This document shows positions 1 to 8,183 of a stretch of DNA of 64,000 nucleotides, in pieces. The notes under the pieces were generated by a model. That model did no database searches. It was not told the DNA's origin and saw only the letters and a program-made list of their open reading frames with translations. A program made the position numbers and the translations under genes. How positions within the stretch are numbered: position 1 is the stretch's first letter; the number at the start of each line of letters is the position of its first letter. The stretch comes from DATMBF01 sp035559595. Its GTDB lineage: Bacteria > Bacteroidota > Ignavibacteria > UBA10030. The stretch spans positions 62,001 to 126,000 of the forward strand of contig DATMBF010000015.1 of the NCBI GenBank assembly GCA_035559595.1. Direction: 5' to 3'.

Positions 1-2673
1 AATCCGTGACCATCGAGCACCGCCCTGTGTCGTACGACTTACGAACGTCGAATAACTGAAATCAAAGGTTTGGTCACCTGTTGCATTACCGGTATGGATG
101 CCCCATTGCGCACCGGCAACGTTTGGTGCGGGGCGGTCACTGCCGTTACCGGCAACTGCACCGGGGAACAACTCCGACGGGAATCCGCTGCCATTGAACT
201 GAAACGCGGCATACGTCGGTGCATGTGGGCCGTTTGCGTTGGCAACCTCGAGGAAATCCTTGAAATCGTTTGGAGGTCCAAAGATCTTCACCATCATACC
301 ATCGACAATCGGACTGGTTTCATCGCCGGTCTGGTTTGTCTGATTCTTCAGAACGGTGTCACCCTTTGTGGTATTCACAAGGCGCCACGGTCCTCCGTTC
401 GCATCAAACCGGATCTGATACGAATCACCCGTTACCTGGGATGGATTAATAACGAGAGCAAGTGCTGATCCATCACTTGTGCCCGCTGTACGCACCGTTG
501 AGATCGTATCGAGGTAACTCGCGTTGATCTTCACGCCAAACGGCACCTTCGGTCGTACCGTCAAGACGTTGGGGCTGGATTCCAGCGCTGTTGTAAATCC
601 GGCCACTTTTGCATGCGAGTAAGCTGTCACTACGAGGTAATACTCCTGACCATTGTAAATCTTATCGACATCGAGCACATAGTCACGGTCAAAGATGAAG
701 TTGCGTCTAATGCCGGAGTTCGATCCAAACTGGATCGGAACCTGGACAAATTGGCCCGACACCGGGTCAAACCGTGTGTCAAAAATGACACGTGGCTCTG
801 CAACCTTATCGTATGTCGCTATGCGTACGGCTTCTTCCGGAACACGTGATCCACGCGACGGAAGCTGATAGACATTGTATCCCTCAAATTCGTATTGGCC
901 GGGTTGCGAAACTGTCAACTCTGTTTCGCGGACTTTGTTCAGATCGCTGCCCCACTCCAGAATAACCTTTCCATCAAGCTCTGCAACCGTCACATTTGGC
1001 GCTGCAGGGGGACGGGAAACCTGGAACAGAAGGTCAAACGTGATCTGCACTGCGTTATCGTTTGCCTTCATGATTGCAACAGAGGAAAGACGATCGCCAC
1101 CCAAACCGACGACGGTTCCCACATAGATCTCCTGTGTGTCGCCGGGAGCCATTCTAAACGGACCTGTATTTAAAAGAATCCGGCGGTCACCGGGAGCAAA
1201 AGAGTATGCTGTTCCCTGACCGTCGATAAAGTTCGTATTCGAAGCTGGAAGCGCAGGATCACCGGAGAGAGGGAACTTTGTGATGTTCGTCGTTGGATGT
1301 GCATACGGCTGATCCGGTGTGTCAATCGTTCCGAGAGGTGCATAACCCCTCAACATCTTCCACCACTGGCCGGTGTTACATGCATAGCCAGCTGTTCCAG
1401 CGTTGCACGGATCGCTGTAGGGACTTCCGGCGGAGAAGTAGGCAAATGAGGACATCCCGAGATTGCGTTTGCCGTAGACACGCTTGAGATTGACAACAGC
1501 GGAATCCGTCGGGGCTCCCGTAATTGTTGGTCCTGCCAAGAAGTCATAGCCTCCAGAGGGTGGGGCCAAACTGAAGGCACGGTAGGTAGCGTCAATGGCA
1601 TTACCGTTATAGATAAAGCCCAAGCTTCTGAGAGAGTCGCAACCTGCAAGGTCGTCGCTAAACGAACCCAGATCGGGATCCGACCATTGGCACACGTACA
1701 TACTGTCGATATAGAACGAGCCAAGCTGATCGCCACTTGCGGCGTCAGTGTCAACACCACCCTTGTTAATCAGCCTATACCTTGCGAAATACAGATTGCC
1801 CATTGCATCGCTTCGTTTATAGCCCCACACGGTCTTCTGGACTTCGATGCCCAGCGGCTCAGAGAACACAAATCCGGTTGCTTGAGCAACGTTGAGATCA
1901 TTGTAGGCAGTCCAGATAACTTGATCGGCTGGCGAATTCAGGTCCCTACCCGCCACGCCGGGTTCATCATATCCGCCGGCAATGAGGCTGTCAACCGTAA
2001 AGTTTGCGCTGAACGCAGGCGGTTTGTCATACACACCGTTACCGTTTCGATCAATGTACGGTGCACCGGCGGCTACGGGCCATTCATCCCAGTCTTTCGC
2101 ATACTGATCGAGAACTGCCTGCACCTGGGCATCATTGACATCCGTTGCGCGGATTTCGTTCACGTCGGCCGCATCGCGGCGGAGCTCATCCATTGACATC
2201 GATGCGTAGTCGCGACGGATTCTGTAAATGCGAACATCAGCATCGTTCGGATTCTTCGCTGCAGCCGTGGCACCTGAACCGGTAACCCAGCCGGCACGTG
2301 TTCCCACGCCATAGGTTCCACCGTTCACGCGAACAAGCTGCCGGGGTGCTGCAGCCCCACCGCTCTCAGGGTAGTTGCCGACGTACGCTTTTCCACCATA
2401 GACGACCCCATCCTGATAGATAACGTTTCCGGTGTTGCGCGGATAATACAATCCGTTATCAGCCTGCGGAGAATGGTTGGATTGACCGTCGCTCCGGAAC
2501 CATGCTGTCAGGTTATTGATGTTCAAGACCGCATAGCGTGGAGTTCCGGCAACCTTGTCAAGCGCCTCTCCTTGGCGCTTCGTATCCTTCGGATCCTTCG
2601 CGAGTGACACTGATGTCGCCACCAGCGCAAGCGCGAGGAAAACCGAGGCAATCACATATCGTTTCTTGTTCAT
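1..2673 (-). CDS. Large secreted protein of a TonB-receptor/T9SS operon (C-terminus cut by window edge)
   Basis: This gene is incomplete: 891 codons are present and the frame is still open at base 1. It begins at ATG 2673 with a GAAGGAG ribosome-binding site 10 bases upstream. The N-terminus (about 25 residues, MNKKRYVIASVFLALALVAT onward) looks like a signal peptide. The whole length aligns with the 1183-residue protein at 8184-11735, with shared blocks such as LNINN near residue 50, YRIRRDY, FTVDSLIAGGYDEPG, SDPDLG, FLAGP, EFEGYNVYQLPS and a nearly identical stretch at the left end (GPPNDFKDFLEVANANGP). By that homology the missing part should carry a T9SS type A sorting domain, so the protein is probably exported to the cell surface. 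It lies 79 bp behind the receptor gene at 2753-5803, with a terminator-like hairpin in the gap. The ligand or enzymatic role is unknown. Confidence 0.85.
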   Translation of the reverse strand, partial: MNKKRYVIASVFLALALVATSVSLAKDPKDTKRQGEALDKVAGTPRYAVLNINNLTAWFRSDGQSNHSPQADNGLYYPRNTGNVIYQDGVVYGGKAYVGNYPESGGAAAPRQLVRVNGGTYGVGTRAGWVTGSGATAAAKNPNDADVRIYRIRRDYASMSMDELRRDAADVNEIRATDVNDAQVQAVLDQYAKDWDEWPVAAGAPYIDRNGNGVYDKPPAFSANFTVDSLIAGGYDEPGVAGRDLNSPADQVIWTAYNDLNVAQATGFVFSEPLGIEVQKTVWGYKRSDAMGNLYFARYRLINKGGVDTDAASGDQLGSFYIDSMYVCQWSDPDLGSFSDDLAGCDSLRSLGFIYNGNAIDATYRAFSLAPPSGGYDFLAGPTITGAPTDSAVVNLKRVYGKRNLGMSSFAYFSAGSPYSDPCNAGTAGYACNTGQWWKMLRGYAPLGTIDTPDQPYAHPTTNITKFPLSGDPALPASNTNFIDGQGTAYSFAPGDRRILLNTGPFRMAPGDTQEIYVGTVVGLGGDRLSSVAIMKANDNAVQITFDLLFQVSRPPAAPNVTVAELDGKVILEWGSDLNKVRETELTVSQPGQYEFEGYNVYQLPSRGSRVPEEAVRIATYDKVAEPRVIFDTRFDPVSGQFVQVPIQFGSNSGIRRNFIFDRDYVLDVDKIYNGQEYYLVVTAYSHAKVAGFTTALESSPNVLTVRPKVPFGVKINASYLDTISTVRTAGTSDGSALALVINPSQVTGDSYQIRFDANGGPWRLVNTTKGDTVLKNQTNQTGDETSPIVDGMMVKIFGPPNDFKDFLEVANANGPHAPTYAAFQFNGSGFPSELFPGAVAGNGSDRPAPNVAGAQWGIHTGNATGDQTFDFSYSTFVSRTTQGGARWSRI

Positions 2674-2719
2674 AGGGTTAAGACTCCTTCTTAGTGTTCG
2701 AACGCTTGTGATGAAAGAA

Positions 2720-2741
2720 CCCGCCGTCGCGAAACGGCGGG
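2720..2741 (-). terminator. Intrinsic terminator or attenuator between receptor and secreted-protein genes
   Basis: A perfect 8-bp stem (2720-2727 with 2734-2741, CCCGCCGT/ACGGCGGG) has a 6-base loop and is followed, reading leftwards, by the pyrimidine-rich tail TTCTTTCATC. It lies 12 bases after the receptor stop codon and before the secreted-protein start at 2673. It would lower expression of the downstream gene relative to the receptor. The equivalent 48-bp gap in the paralogous operon (11736-11783) has no such hairpin. Confidence 0.65.
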
Positions 2742-2752
2742 GTCGTTCCACA

Positions 2753-5700
2753 TTACATTTCAAACTTCACGCCAACGCGGATCTGTCGAGGCGTACCGTA
2801 GATATCGTTGCCAGCCTGTTCGCCCAAGCTGCCAAAAATATCGCCAACAGCAGTATATGCCCAACGATTCTGCAAGTTGATCGCGCGATAGAACTCTTCA
2901 TAACCTGGGATTTGCTTGTATGGCTCAGCGTACGGACTCTTCAACCACCCGTCGTCATGCGGTGTACCGGTCGTCGGGAAAACGTTCAGGACGTGCTTGG
3001 TATTGAAGAGATTTAAGACACGAGCATAAACCTCAACGTTGAACATGTCGAGATAGAAAACCTTGTTCAAGGTGAGATCGACGTTAAATACCCACGGAGT
3101 CGACGACGCGTTGATTGGTTCGACTGGCACTCGGCTTCGTGAGTCGATAAGCGCTCGAACACCGATGTTCCAAGGACTTGCCTGACCAAGATTCTGAGGT
3201 TCTTGGATCTTGGTGTAGCTGTGGCCACTATTGAAGGTAAGCACGAAGTTTGCTCCAAGGCCCTCAAGAATTGGCCCACCATCTCCCTTCGCCCATCGGT
3301 AATCCAGCAGGATCGAACCTTTGTGCGGTGTGTTGTAATCGAGAGGGTTGATGAAGTTCGGGAACCGTGCTGAAGCCTCGTCAGTCACAGCATTCTGACT
3401 TGATCGCGGCGTCGAGCCGGTACCTCGTGCGTCCGAAAGTGTGTAATTCACCTTCGCTGCCAACCGGTTGGTTCGGCGCAATTCGAGGGTCAGCTCCATG
3501 CCTTTCTGCGTTCCAAAATCTTCGTTCTGGTATGCCGTGGTCAGGGGAACCCCCGCCGAGTTGTAAATGCGGCGAATCTGAACCTGATCCTTGGTATCCT
3601 TGTAGAAACCGGTGACCGTGAACGCAAAGTTGTCGCTCAATGTCTGGCGAACACCAATTTCATACTGAGTCAGCCGCTCGGGGCGAACCAGGAATCCAAT
3701 CGTGGCCCCCCCAAGGTTATACGGCACTCGCGTGAGAGGATTGAAGAGCCCGCTCAATGTAATGTTGTTAAGATACATCAGATTAAGGCTCGGCATCTGA
3801 GCATATTTTCCGTAGAGAGCATAAAACACTGTCTTCTCCGTCACGGGGAACGAAAAACTCACACGGGGAAGGAGGAAGCTGAATGGATCAGTCTCTGTGA
3901 GCTGGTCCTCTTTTAAGACCGCGAGGTTTTGGTCAAACGGTGGTTCCTGCCAATCGGGTTGACCCGTTGTCGGGTTCGGAGTCATCGGAACACCGACCGC
4001 CTTTGGCGCAAAATACTCATAACGAGCACCAATATTCAGAATTAAATCCTGATACTCGAACTTGTTCTGGATATAGGCAGAGGCCATGAAGGGGCGCGGC
4101 GCTTTGTCAAATCCTTCGTCGACCTTCTCGAAGTTGCCCGAGTAGTGGTAGCCGAGAGCATTGATGGCACCTTTCCGGATCCACTCAACCCGCTGCTCAT
4201 ACTCGCTGCTGAAAGTCTTGTCCAAGGTCCCATTCTGATCGGGATCGAGGAAACGAAGCAGATTGGAGATATTGCTGATGCTCCAGATTCTGATAACCCA
4301 GCTTTCAAGATTACCGCCGGCCTTCAATTCCCAGTTTGGATTGACCTGAGAGGTGAAGTCAACCGAACCGGCTATTGACGTCTGGTCGTTCCTGGAATAA
4401 ACGTTGTTTGGAGTCCCGGGAGCTGCAAAGTTGAACTGGAAGATCGTGCTGTACGGGTTCGGGCCAGTGTAACGACTTACCCAATCGGTGTAACCCAGTG
4501 CAGCGTTGGCAACGCTATCCGGATAGGCCATCCAGTTATCTTTGAAGTCCTTATCATACTGCTCAAACGAACGTTGCTGATACGACACGCCGACTTCGTA
4601 GAAGGTCGTCGGACTGACCACATGTGTAAATTTCAGGTTTCCGAAATACCTGTTGGTCGTTGCAATCGGACTGCGGTTAAGTCGAAAATAATTACCAAGC
4701 GCGAACGGCCAGCTTGCATTGCGCGGCTCTTCTGCTTGCTCATACGTTCCGCTCAATTTCAATTTAAACTGGCTGAAACTGTAGAGCAGAGTTCCCTGGG
4801 CCTGATTGCTCATCGTGTAGTTGTTCGAGAGGTGGTTGCGCTTAAACTCCACCGGTCCAGGAAGTGGTTGGCCTGCCGGTCGCGCACCTTTGTCATCGGT
4901 AACCAAGTTGGAGAAGCTGAACGGCTCGAGGAACATCTGCTGACGGTTGCGCTCATAGTTATGCTGAGCGGCGAGGAAAAAGCGAAGATCTTTCGTCACG
5001 AGGGGTCCGCCAACCGTGACAACGGCGTTTCGATATCCGAATGAAGAAGTACCGAGGAACGACTTGCCGGGTTTTGCAAAATCATCCGTCTGATAATCCA
5101 CGGTCACCTTGTATTCGGGTCCGCCTGTTCGAAGCGTCGTGCGAACCAAACCGGAGTTCGCTCCACCATACTCTGCCGTGTATCCACCCGCCTGAACTTG
5201 AAGCTCTTCGATGGCTTCCTGAATGACGTTGATGTTCCGACTGCGGAAGTACGGGTTCGTCGTGTTTGCGCCGTCAATAAAGTAGGCAACGTCTTCTGCA
5301 CGACCCCCACGAATGTAGAGATTTCCATCCTTCTCAACGACACCTGCTTCGAGTGCAACGATATTGTCGAGACCGCGGAAAGGAAGTGTTGCAAGATTCT
5401 CTTGCGTTTGCACTCTGACGGTGTTCGTCGTGTTGCGCTGGATGAGCGGCCGGTCGGCAACGATCTCTACTGCTTCAACTTGAATCGCCGTTGTCGAAAG
5501 CTGGATGTCAAGAGTCGTCGTGATGTTGGAACCGACGCGAATGTTGGCAATAGAATATGGCGCATAACCGATGTAAGAGGCCTTAACCGTATATGTGCCA
5601 GGAGGAATACTGAGGATAATATAGTCGCCGTTGAGGTCGGTGGACGCACCGAGGCTCGTCCCGTCGATAACGACGTTGGCCCCGATGAGCGGCTCACCTG

Positions 5701-5803
5701 ATTCCTTGTCCGTGACCCGCCCACGCAACTTTCCATCTTGCGCTACAAGGATCACCGGAAGAAGGAAACTGAGGGCGACAGCTGCTAAGAGCTTGCGATA
5801 CAT
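2753..5803 (-). CDS. TonB-dependent receptor with carboxypeptidase-regulatory-like N-terminal domain (copy 1)
   Basis: Outer-membrane receptor of 1016 residues. Residues 1-21 are a signal peptide ending LVAQ. Residues 22 to about 110 form a carboxypeptidase-regulatory-like beta-sandwich (GRVTDKESGEPLIGANVVI, GDYIILSIPPGTYTV). A plug domain follows at about 125-235 (LYIRGGRAEDVAYFIDGA, IQEAIEELQVQAGG), and the rest is a 22-strand-type barrel ending RQIRVGVKFEM. The start ATG 5803 has a strong GAAGGAGG ribosome-binding site. Residues 20-120 are almost identical to those of the paralogue at 11784-14873, whereas the barrels are more diverged. Family members import ligands with TonB energy or, as SusC-like proteins, work with a surface partner; the next gene encodes a large secreted protein that may be that partner. 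The ligand cannot be read from the sequence. A promoter and structured leader lie upstream (5881-6037). Confidence 0.93.
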   Translation of the reverse strand: MYRKLLAAVALSFLLPVILVAQDGKLRGRVTDKESGEPLIGANVVIDGTSLGASTDLNGDYIILSIPPGTYTVKASYIGYAPYSIANIRVGSNITTTLDIQLSTTAIQVEAVEIVADRPLIQRNTTNTVRVQTQENLATLPFRGLDNIVALEAGVVEKDGNLYIRGGRAEDVAYFIDGANTTNPYFRSRNINVIQEAIEELQVQAGGYTAEYGGANSGLVRTTLRTGGPEYKVTVDYQTDDFAKPGKSFLGTSSFGYRNAVVTVGGPLVTKDLRFFLAAQHNYERNRQQMFLEPFSFSNLVTDDKGARPAGQPLPGPVEFKRNHLSNNYTMSNQAQGTLLYSFSQFKLKLSGTYEQAEEPRNASWPFALGNYFRLNRSPIATTNRYFGNLKFTHVVSPTTFYEVGVSYQQRSFEQYDKDFKDNWMAYPDSVANAALGYTDWVSRYTGPNPYSTIFQFNFAAPGTPNNVYSRNDQTSIAGSVDFTSQVNPNWELKAGGNLESWVIRIWSISNISNLLRFLDPDQNGTLDKTFSSEYEQRVEWIRKGAINALGYHYSGNFEKVDEGFDKAPRPFMASAYIQNKFEYQDLILNIGARYEYFAPKAVGVPMTPNPTTGQPDWQEPPFDQNLAVLKEDQLTETDPFSFLLPRVSFSFPVTEKTVFYALYGKYAQMPSLNLMYLNNITLSGLFNPLTRVPYNLGGATIGFLVRPERLTQYEIGVRQTLSDNFAFTVTGFYKDTKDQVQIRRIYNSAGVPLTTAYQNEDFGTQKGMELTLELRRTNRLAAKVNYTLSDARGTGSTPRSSQNAVTDEASARFPNFINPLDYNTPHKGSILLDYRWAKGDGGPILEGLGANFVLTFNSGHSYTKIQEPQNLGQASPWNIGVRALIDSRSRVPVEPINASSTPWVFNVDLTLNKVFYLDMFNVEVYARVLNLFNTKHVLNVFPTTGTPHDDGWLKSPYAEPYKQIPGYEEFYRAINLQNRWAYTAVGDIFGSLGEQAGNDIYGTPRQIRVGVKFEM

Positions 5804-5880
5804 AACTTACCTCCTTCAGAGTGGGGTTATGGTTTGTTTGTAACTATGGCGTACAATGGTGAAGCTTTAGAACAACTGAG

Positions 5881-5970
5881 GACGGCTTTCTCGAGGAAAA
5901 ACCGTGACAAGGATTCTGGGGCAGGCATACTTACATCAATGGATGCGCCCGTCGAGCGGTCACCTCCTTC
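5881..5970 (-). promoter_or_regulatory. Conserved structured 5' leader of receptor operon 1
   Basis: Within the roughly 200-nt untranslated leader, two blocks match the leader of the other receptor operon (14945-15032). One is a 22-base identity at 5894-5915, flanked by GGACGGCTT at 5880-5888; together they can form a hairpin, with ACGG of 5882-5885 pairing with CCGT of 5902-5905 and TTTC pairing with GAAA. The other is a Shine-Dalgarno-like GAAGGAGGTG on the minus strand (5961-5970), about 150 nt before the receptor start and with no start codon at normal spacing. Most of the surrounding leader bases are not conserved, which suggests selection on these elements. Confidence 0.55.
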
Positions 5971-6008
5971 TTGATGAGTGGTGTTTTGACGGTCAAAAAG
6001 TTGACCCG

Positions 6009-6037
6009 AATATAAACCTTCATAATTCTTTTGTCAA
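6009..6037 (-). promoter_or_regulatory. Sigma-70 promoter of receptor operon 1
   Basis: On the minus strand the -35 box is TTGACA (6037-6032) and the -10 box is TATATT (6014-6009), with a 17-bp spacer. The transcript would begin near 6001 and carry a leader of about 200 nt before the receptor ATG at 5803. These are ordinary sigma-70 boxes, not the Bacteroidia-type TTTG/TAnnTTTG promoter. Confidence 0.8.
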
Positions 6038-6347
6038 GTATTAGTTAAGAAAAAGTTGAGTAATGATGGGGGATGTTTGTATAGCAGACTATGCTTACCT
6101 AATTGCAATGAGTGAGAAGAAAAGCGATCTGGTAAGGAATCCGCCAAAAGAGTGCGATTTTCCTTGCCTCAAATCGTTAAGTTTTATAGTTTTTATCGAG
6201 GTTAGCAGTTTTGATGCTATTAAGAAATCTAAAGCAAGGAGGACTAACCCAAGGTTAAAAAGCCTCAATTTAGAAGCGTTTTGCTTGCCTTAAACAAACA
6301 GCGAAGGGAAGCAATTATCCAAAGCAAAGTGAAGGAGGGGCTTTATT
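6038..6347. other. Non-coding spacer between divergent operon 1 and the regulator gene
   Basis: No convincing gene is seen in these 310 bases. A 76-codon open frame from 6063 has no ribosome-binding site and no recognisable sequence. A weak plus-strand promoter for the regulator may exist: TATAGT at 6185-6190 with TTGCCT at 6164-6169, but the spacing is only 15 bp. The stretch is more AT-rich than its surroundings, as expected for a regulatory region. Confidence 0.4.
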
Positions 6348-7007
6348 ATGCACAGGATAATCGTGTTGGAGGCTGTCCCACGGTCTCTTCAGGAAGAGAC
6401 CAACCAACTCTCACTTCAGGGGTTCTACGTATACGCCGCAGAACTTGGACTTCCGGCAAAACAAATCAAAGAAGGCCGGTTCGATCTGATTCTCATCGAT
6501 GGGAAATCCAGTTCGTTATCGGCTTATAAGAAGGTCGGCGACTTGCGTTCTGCGGGAATAACCATTCCCGTCGTAATCCTTGCCAGCAAAGGATACGAGG
6601 TCTTGAAGAGCGTTGTCTCTAGTAGCGACAACGGCAATCGATACCAGGAACTGCTTAGCCAGATCGCGCAACTCCTCCGTTATCGAAAGGCAATCACCTG
6701 TGGTGTTGACTCATACCGATTCAACGGAGTTACGGTTGACTTCAAACGATATACAGTGATCAAGGACGGCAAACCGATCGAATTGACCCCCCTCGAGTTG
6801 CGATTGCTCCAGTTTATGATTTCCCGTCGCAACGAAGTCTTAAGCCGCGATGAGATTCTCAATGCAGTTTGGGGTGAAGATCTCTACGTCGACACCCGCA
6901 CGATAGACACGCACATCGCGCATTTGAGGGGCAAGATCGAGAAGAATCCGTCACAACCAAAGCTTATCCTCAGTGTTCGTGGGGTGGGGTACCGGTTCGA
7001 AGGTTAA
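6348..7007 (+). CDS. OmpR-family winged-helix regulator with degenerate receiver domain
   Basis: A 219-residue protein starting at ATG 6348 behind GAAGGAGG. Residues about 125-219 form an OmpR/PhoB-type winged helix: LTPLELRLLQFMISRRNEVLSRDEIL, then VDTRTIDTHIAHLRGKIE and the wing RGVGYRFEG. The N-terminal 115 residues resemble a response-regulator receiver: Asp51 in LILID is at the phosphoacceptor position and Lys in ILASK fits the conserved lysine. The acidic pair that normally binds magnesium after the first strand is replaced (VLEAV), so ordinary phosphorylation is doubtful. No histidine kinase gene is adjacent. The gene is alone on the plus strand between the two receptor operons, which makes them plausible targets; that link is inference. 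Confidence 0.85.
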   Translation: MHRIIVLEAVPRSLQEETNQLSLQGFYVYAAELGLPAKQIKEGRFDLILIDGKSSSLSAYKKVGDLRSAGITIPVVILASKGYEVLKSVVSSSDNGNRYQELLSQIAQLLRYRKAITCGVDSYRFNGVTVDFKRYTVIKDGKPIELTPLELRLLQFMISRRNEVLSRDEILNAVWGEDLYVDTRTIDTHIAHLRGKIEKNPSQPKLILSVRGVGYRFEG

Positions 7008-7032
7008 GCTTGATGGGAGATGGGGAAAAAAA

Positions 7033-7062
7033 CAAAGGCTGTCTCTTCAGAGGCAGCCTTTG
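7033..7062. terminator. Bidirectional intrinsic terminator between convergent genes
   Basis: A 13-bp stem (7033-7045 with 7050-7062) with one G-T pair encloses a TTCA tetraloop. The plus-strand tail is TTCTTTG and the minus-strand tail is a run of seven T after one G. It can end transcription of the regulator from the left and of the PorV-like gene from the right. Confidence 0.9.
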
Positions 7063-7089
7063 TTCTTTGCGGTGTCAGAAATGAATTTT

Positions 7090-8139
7090 CTAGAAGCCGA
7101 GCTTCAGAGATACGACAGTATTTGCATCGAACAATTCAACCTGGCGATACGCAAAGTCTAACGTCAGGTTGACGTCGCCTGCAGCATAGGTGATCCCTCC
7201 CCCAAACGTCATCCCAAAGATGTTTTCGTTTTCTCTGTCGCCGGCATCTGGCACCAATGAAGTTCCCGCTCTCCCGAAGAGGGTGATGGATGGAAGATCG
7301 AATGAGACCTCGCCGCCAATTCGGTACTCGTCAAAGTAAAGGTTGTTATTGGTGAACGAGCCACTGAGGCCATAGGTGAAGTTCTCGGCAGCGAGGGCTT
7401 TGTAACCAACCCCTATTTCTACGATGGAAGGAAGTTCGAAGCTCGCTGCCTCACTCTTAAAGGGTTGCTCTGGCCGGCGACCACCGCTAGCAACCGCAGG
7501 CCTTAGCAATCCGGGGCCGTCGAACTTCATTTGCGAGCCGATATTTTTGACAGTCACCCCTAGCTGAAGTCCCGTTATTCCGACAAGGCCGTGATATTGC
7601 ACCCCGAAGTCAAAGGCGATACCGGTCGCTGATACCCGATCGATTGTTTCCGAGATGATCTTTGCCGTCCCCCCCGCTGCTATTCTGTCGGTCAATTGGC
7701 GGCCGTAGCTAAAGCCCAGCGTGAAGTACGTTGGAGAAAAGAATCTCCCACCTTCTCCCTCCGAGTCTTCAGTCGTTGTGAGAGGGATGTCGCCGAAATC
7801 CAGAGACTTGATGCTTAACCCAACGACGCCGAACTCGCCAAATTTTCCTGCAACGGCACCGTAACTGACACCGATGTCTGCGATATAATTCATTGTGGAA
7901 AACATCCCCTCGGCATCATGAGTCATGCGACCCAGGCCAGCAGGGTTCCAGTAAATGGCATCCACGCCAACGGTATTGGCTATTGATGCTCCGCCGAGCG
8001 CCAGGTCACGCGCACCAACGGGGATGAGAAGCTCGGTTGCCGCGGCGGTTCCCACCCTCCGATTTTGAGCCTGCGCGACGTCGATCACGATAAGAGCCAC
8101 GCAGAACGTGGCCAGGAGAGATAACATAACGTTCTTCAT
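7090..8139 (-). CDS. PorV/PorQ-family outer-membrane barrel protein
   Basis: A 349-residue protein. The start is taken as ATG 8139 because GGAGG lies 8 bases upstream; an in-frame start 13 codons earlier has no ribosome-binding site. Residues 1-24 form a signal peptide ending AQA. The early block GTAAATELLIPVGARDLALGGA followed by GVDAIYWNPAGLG is typical of PorV/PorQ/UPF0164 proteins, FadL-like barrels; PorV of Porphyromonas shuttles T9SS cargo to the surface attachment complex. The rest is alternating beta-strand sequence ending in Phe (VVSLKLGF), as in outer-membrane barrels. It lies 44 bp behind a gene for a T9SS-sorted protein, so a dedicated attachment role for that cargo is a reasonable inference. 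A terminator at 7033-7062 closes the operon. Confidence 0.85.
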   Translation of the reverse strand: MKNVMLSLLATFCVALIVIDVAQAQNRRVGTAAATELLIPVGARDLALGGASIANTVGVDAIYWNPAGLGRMTHDAEGMFSTMNYIADIGVSYGAVAGKFGEFGVVGLSIKSLDFGDIPLTTTEDSEGEGGRFFSPTYFTLGFSYGRQLTDRIAAGGTAKIISETIDRVSATGIAFDFGVQYHGLVGITGLQLGVTVKNIGSQMKFDGPGLLRPAVASGGRRPEQPFKSEAASFELPSIVEIGVGYKALAAENFTYGLSGSFTNNNLYFDEYRIGGEVSFDLPSITLFGRAGTSLVPDAGDRENENIFGMTFGGGITYAAGDVNLTLDFAYRQVELFDANTVVSLKLGF

Positions 8140-8183
8140 AGTATGACCTCCATATTCCGTCTTTAAAGTGTTCTGCATGGCGA

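Noticed and set aside
6063..6293. 76-codon plus-strand open frame between operon 1 and the regulator
   Set aside because: No ribosome-binding site, no recognisable sequence, and it overlaps the -35 side of a strong opposite promoter region; probably chance.
8140..8178. Longer N-terminus for the PorV-like protein
   Set aside because: The upstream in-frame ATG lacks a ribosome-binding site and would put 13 polar residues before the signal peptide.
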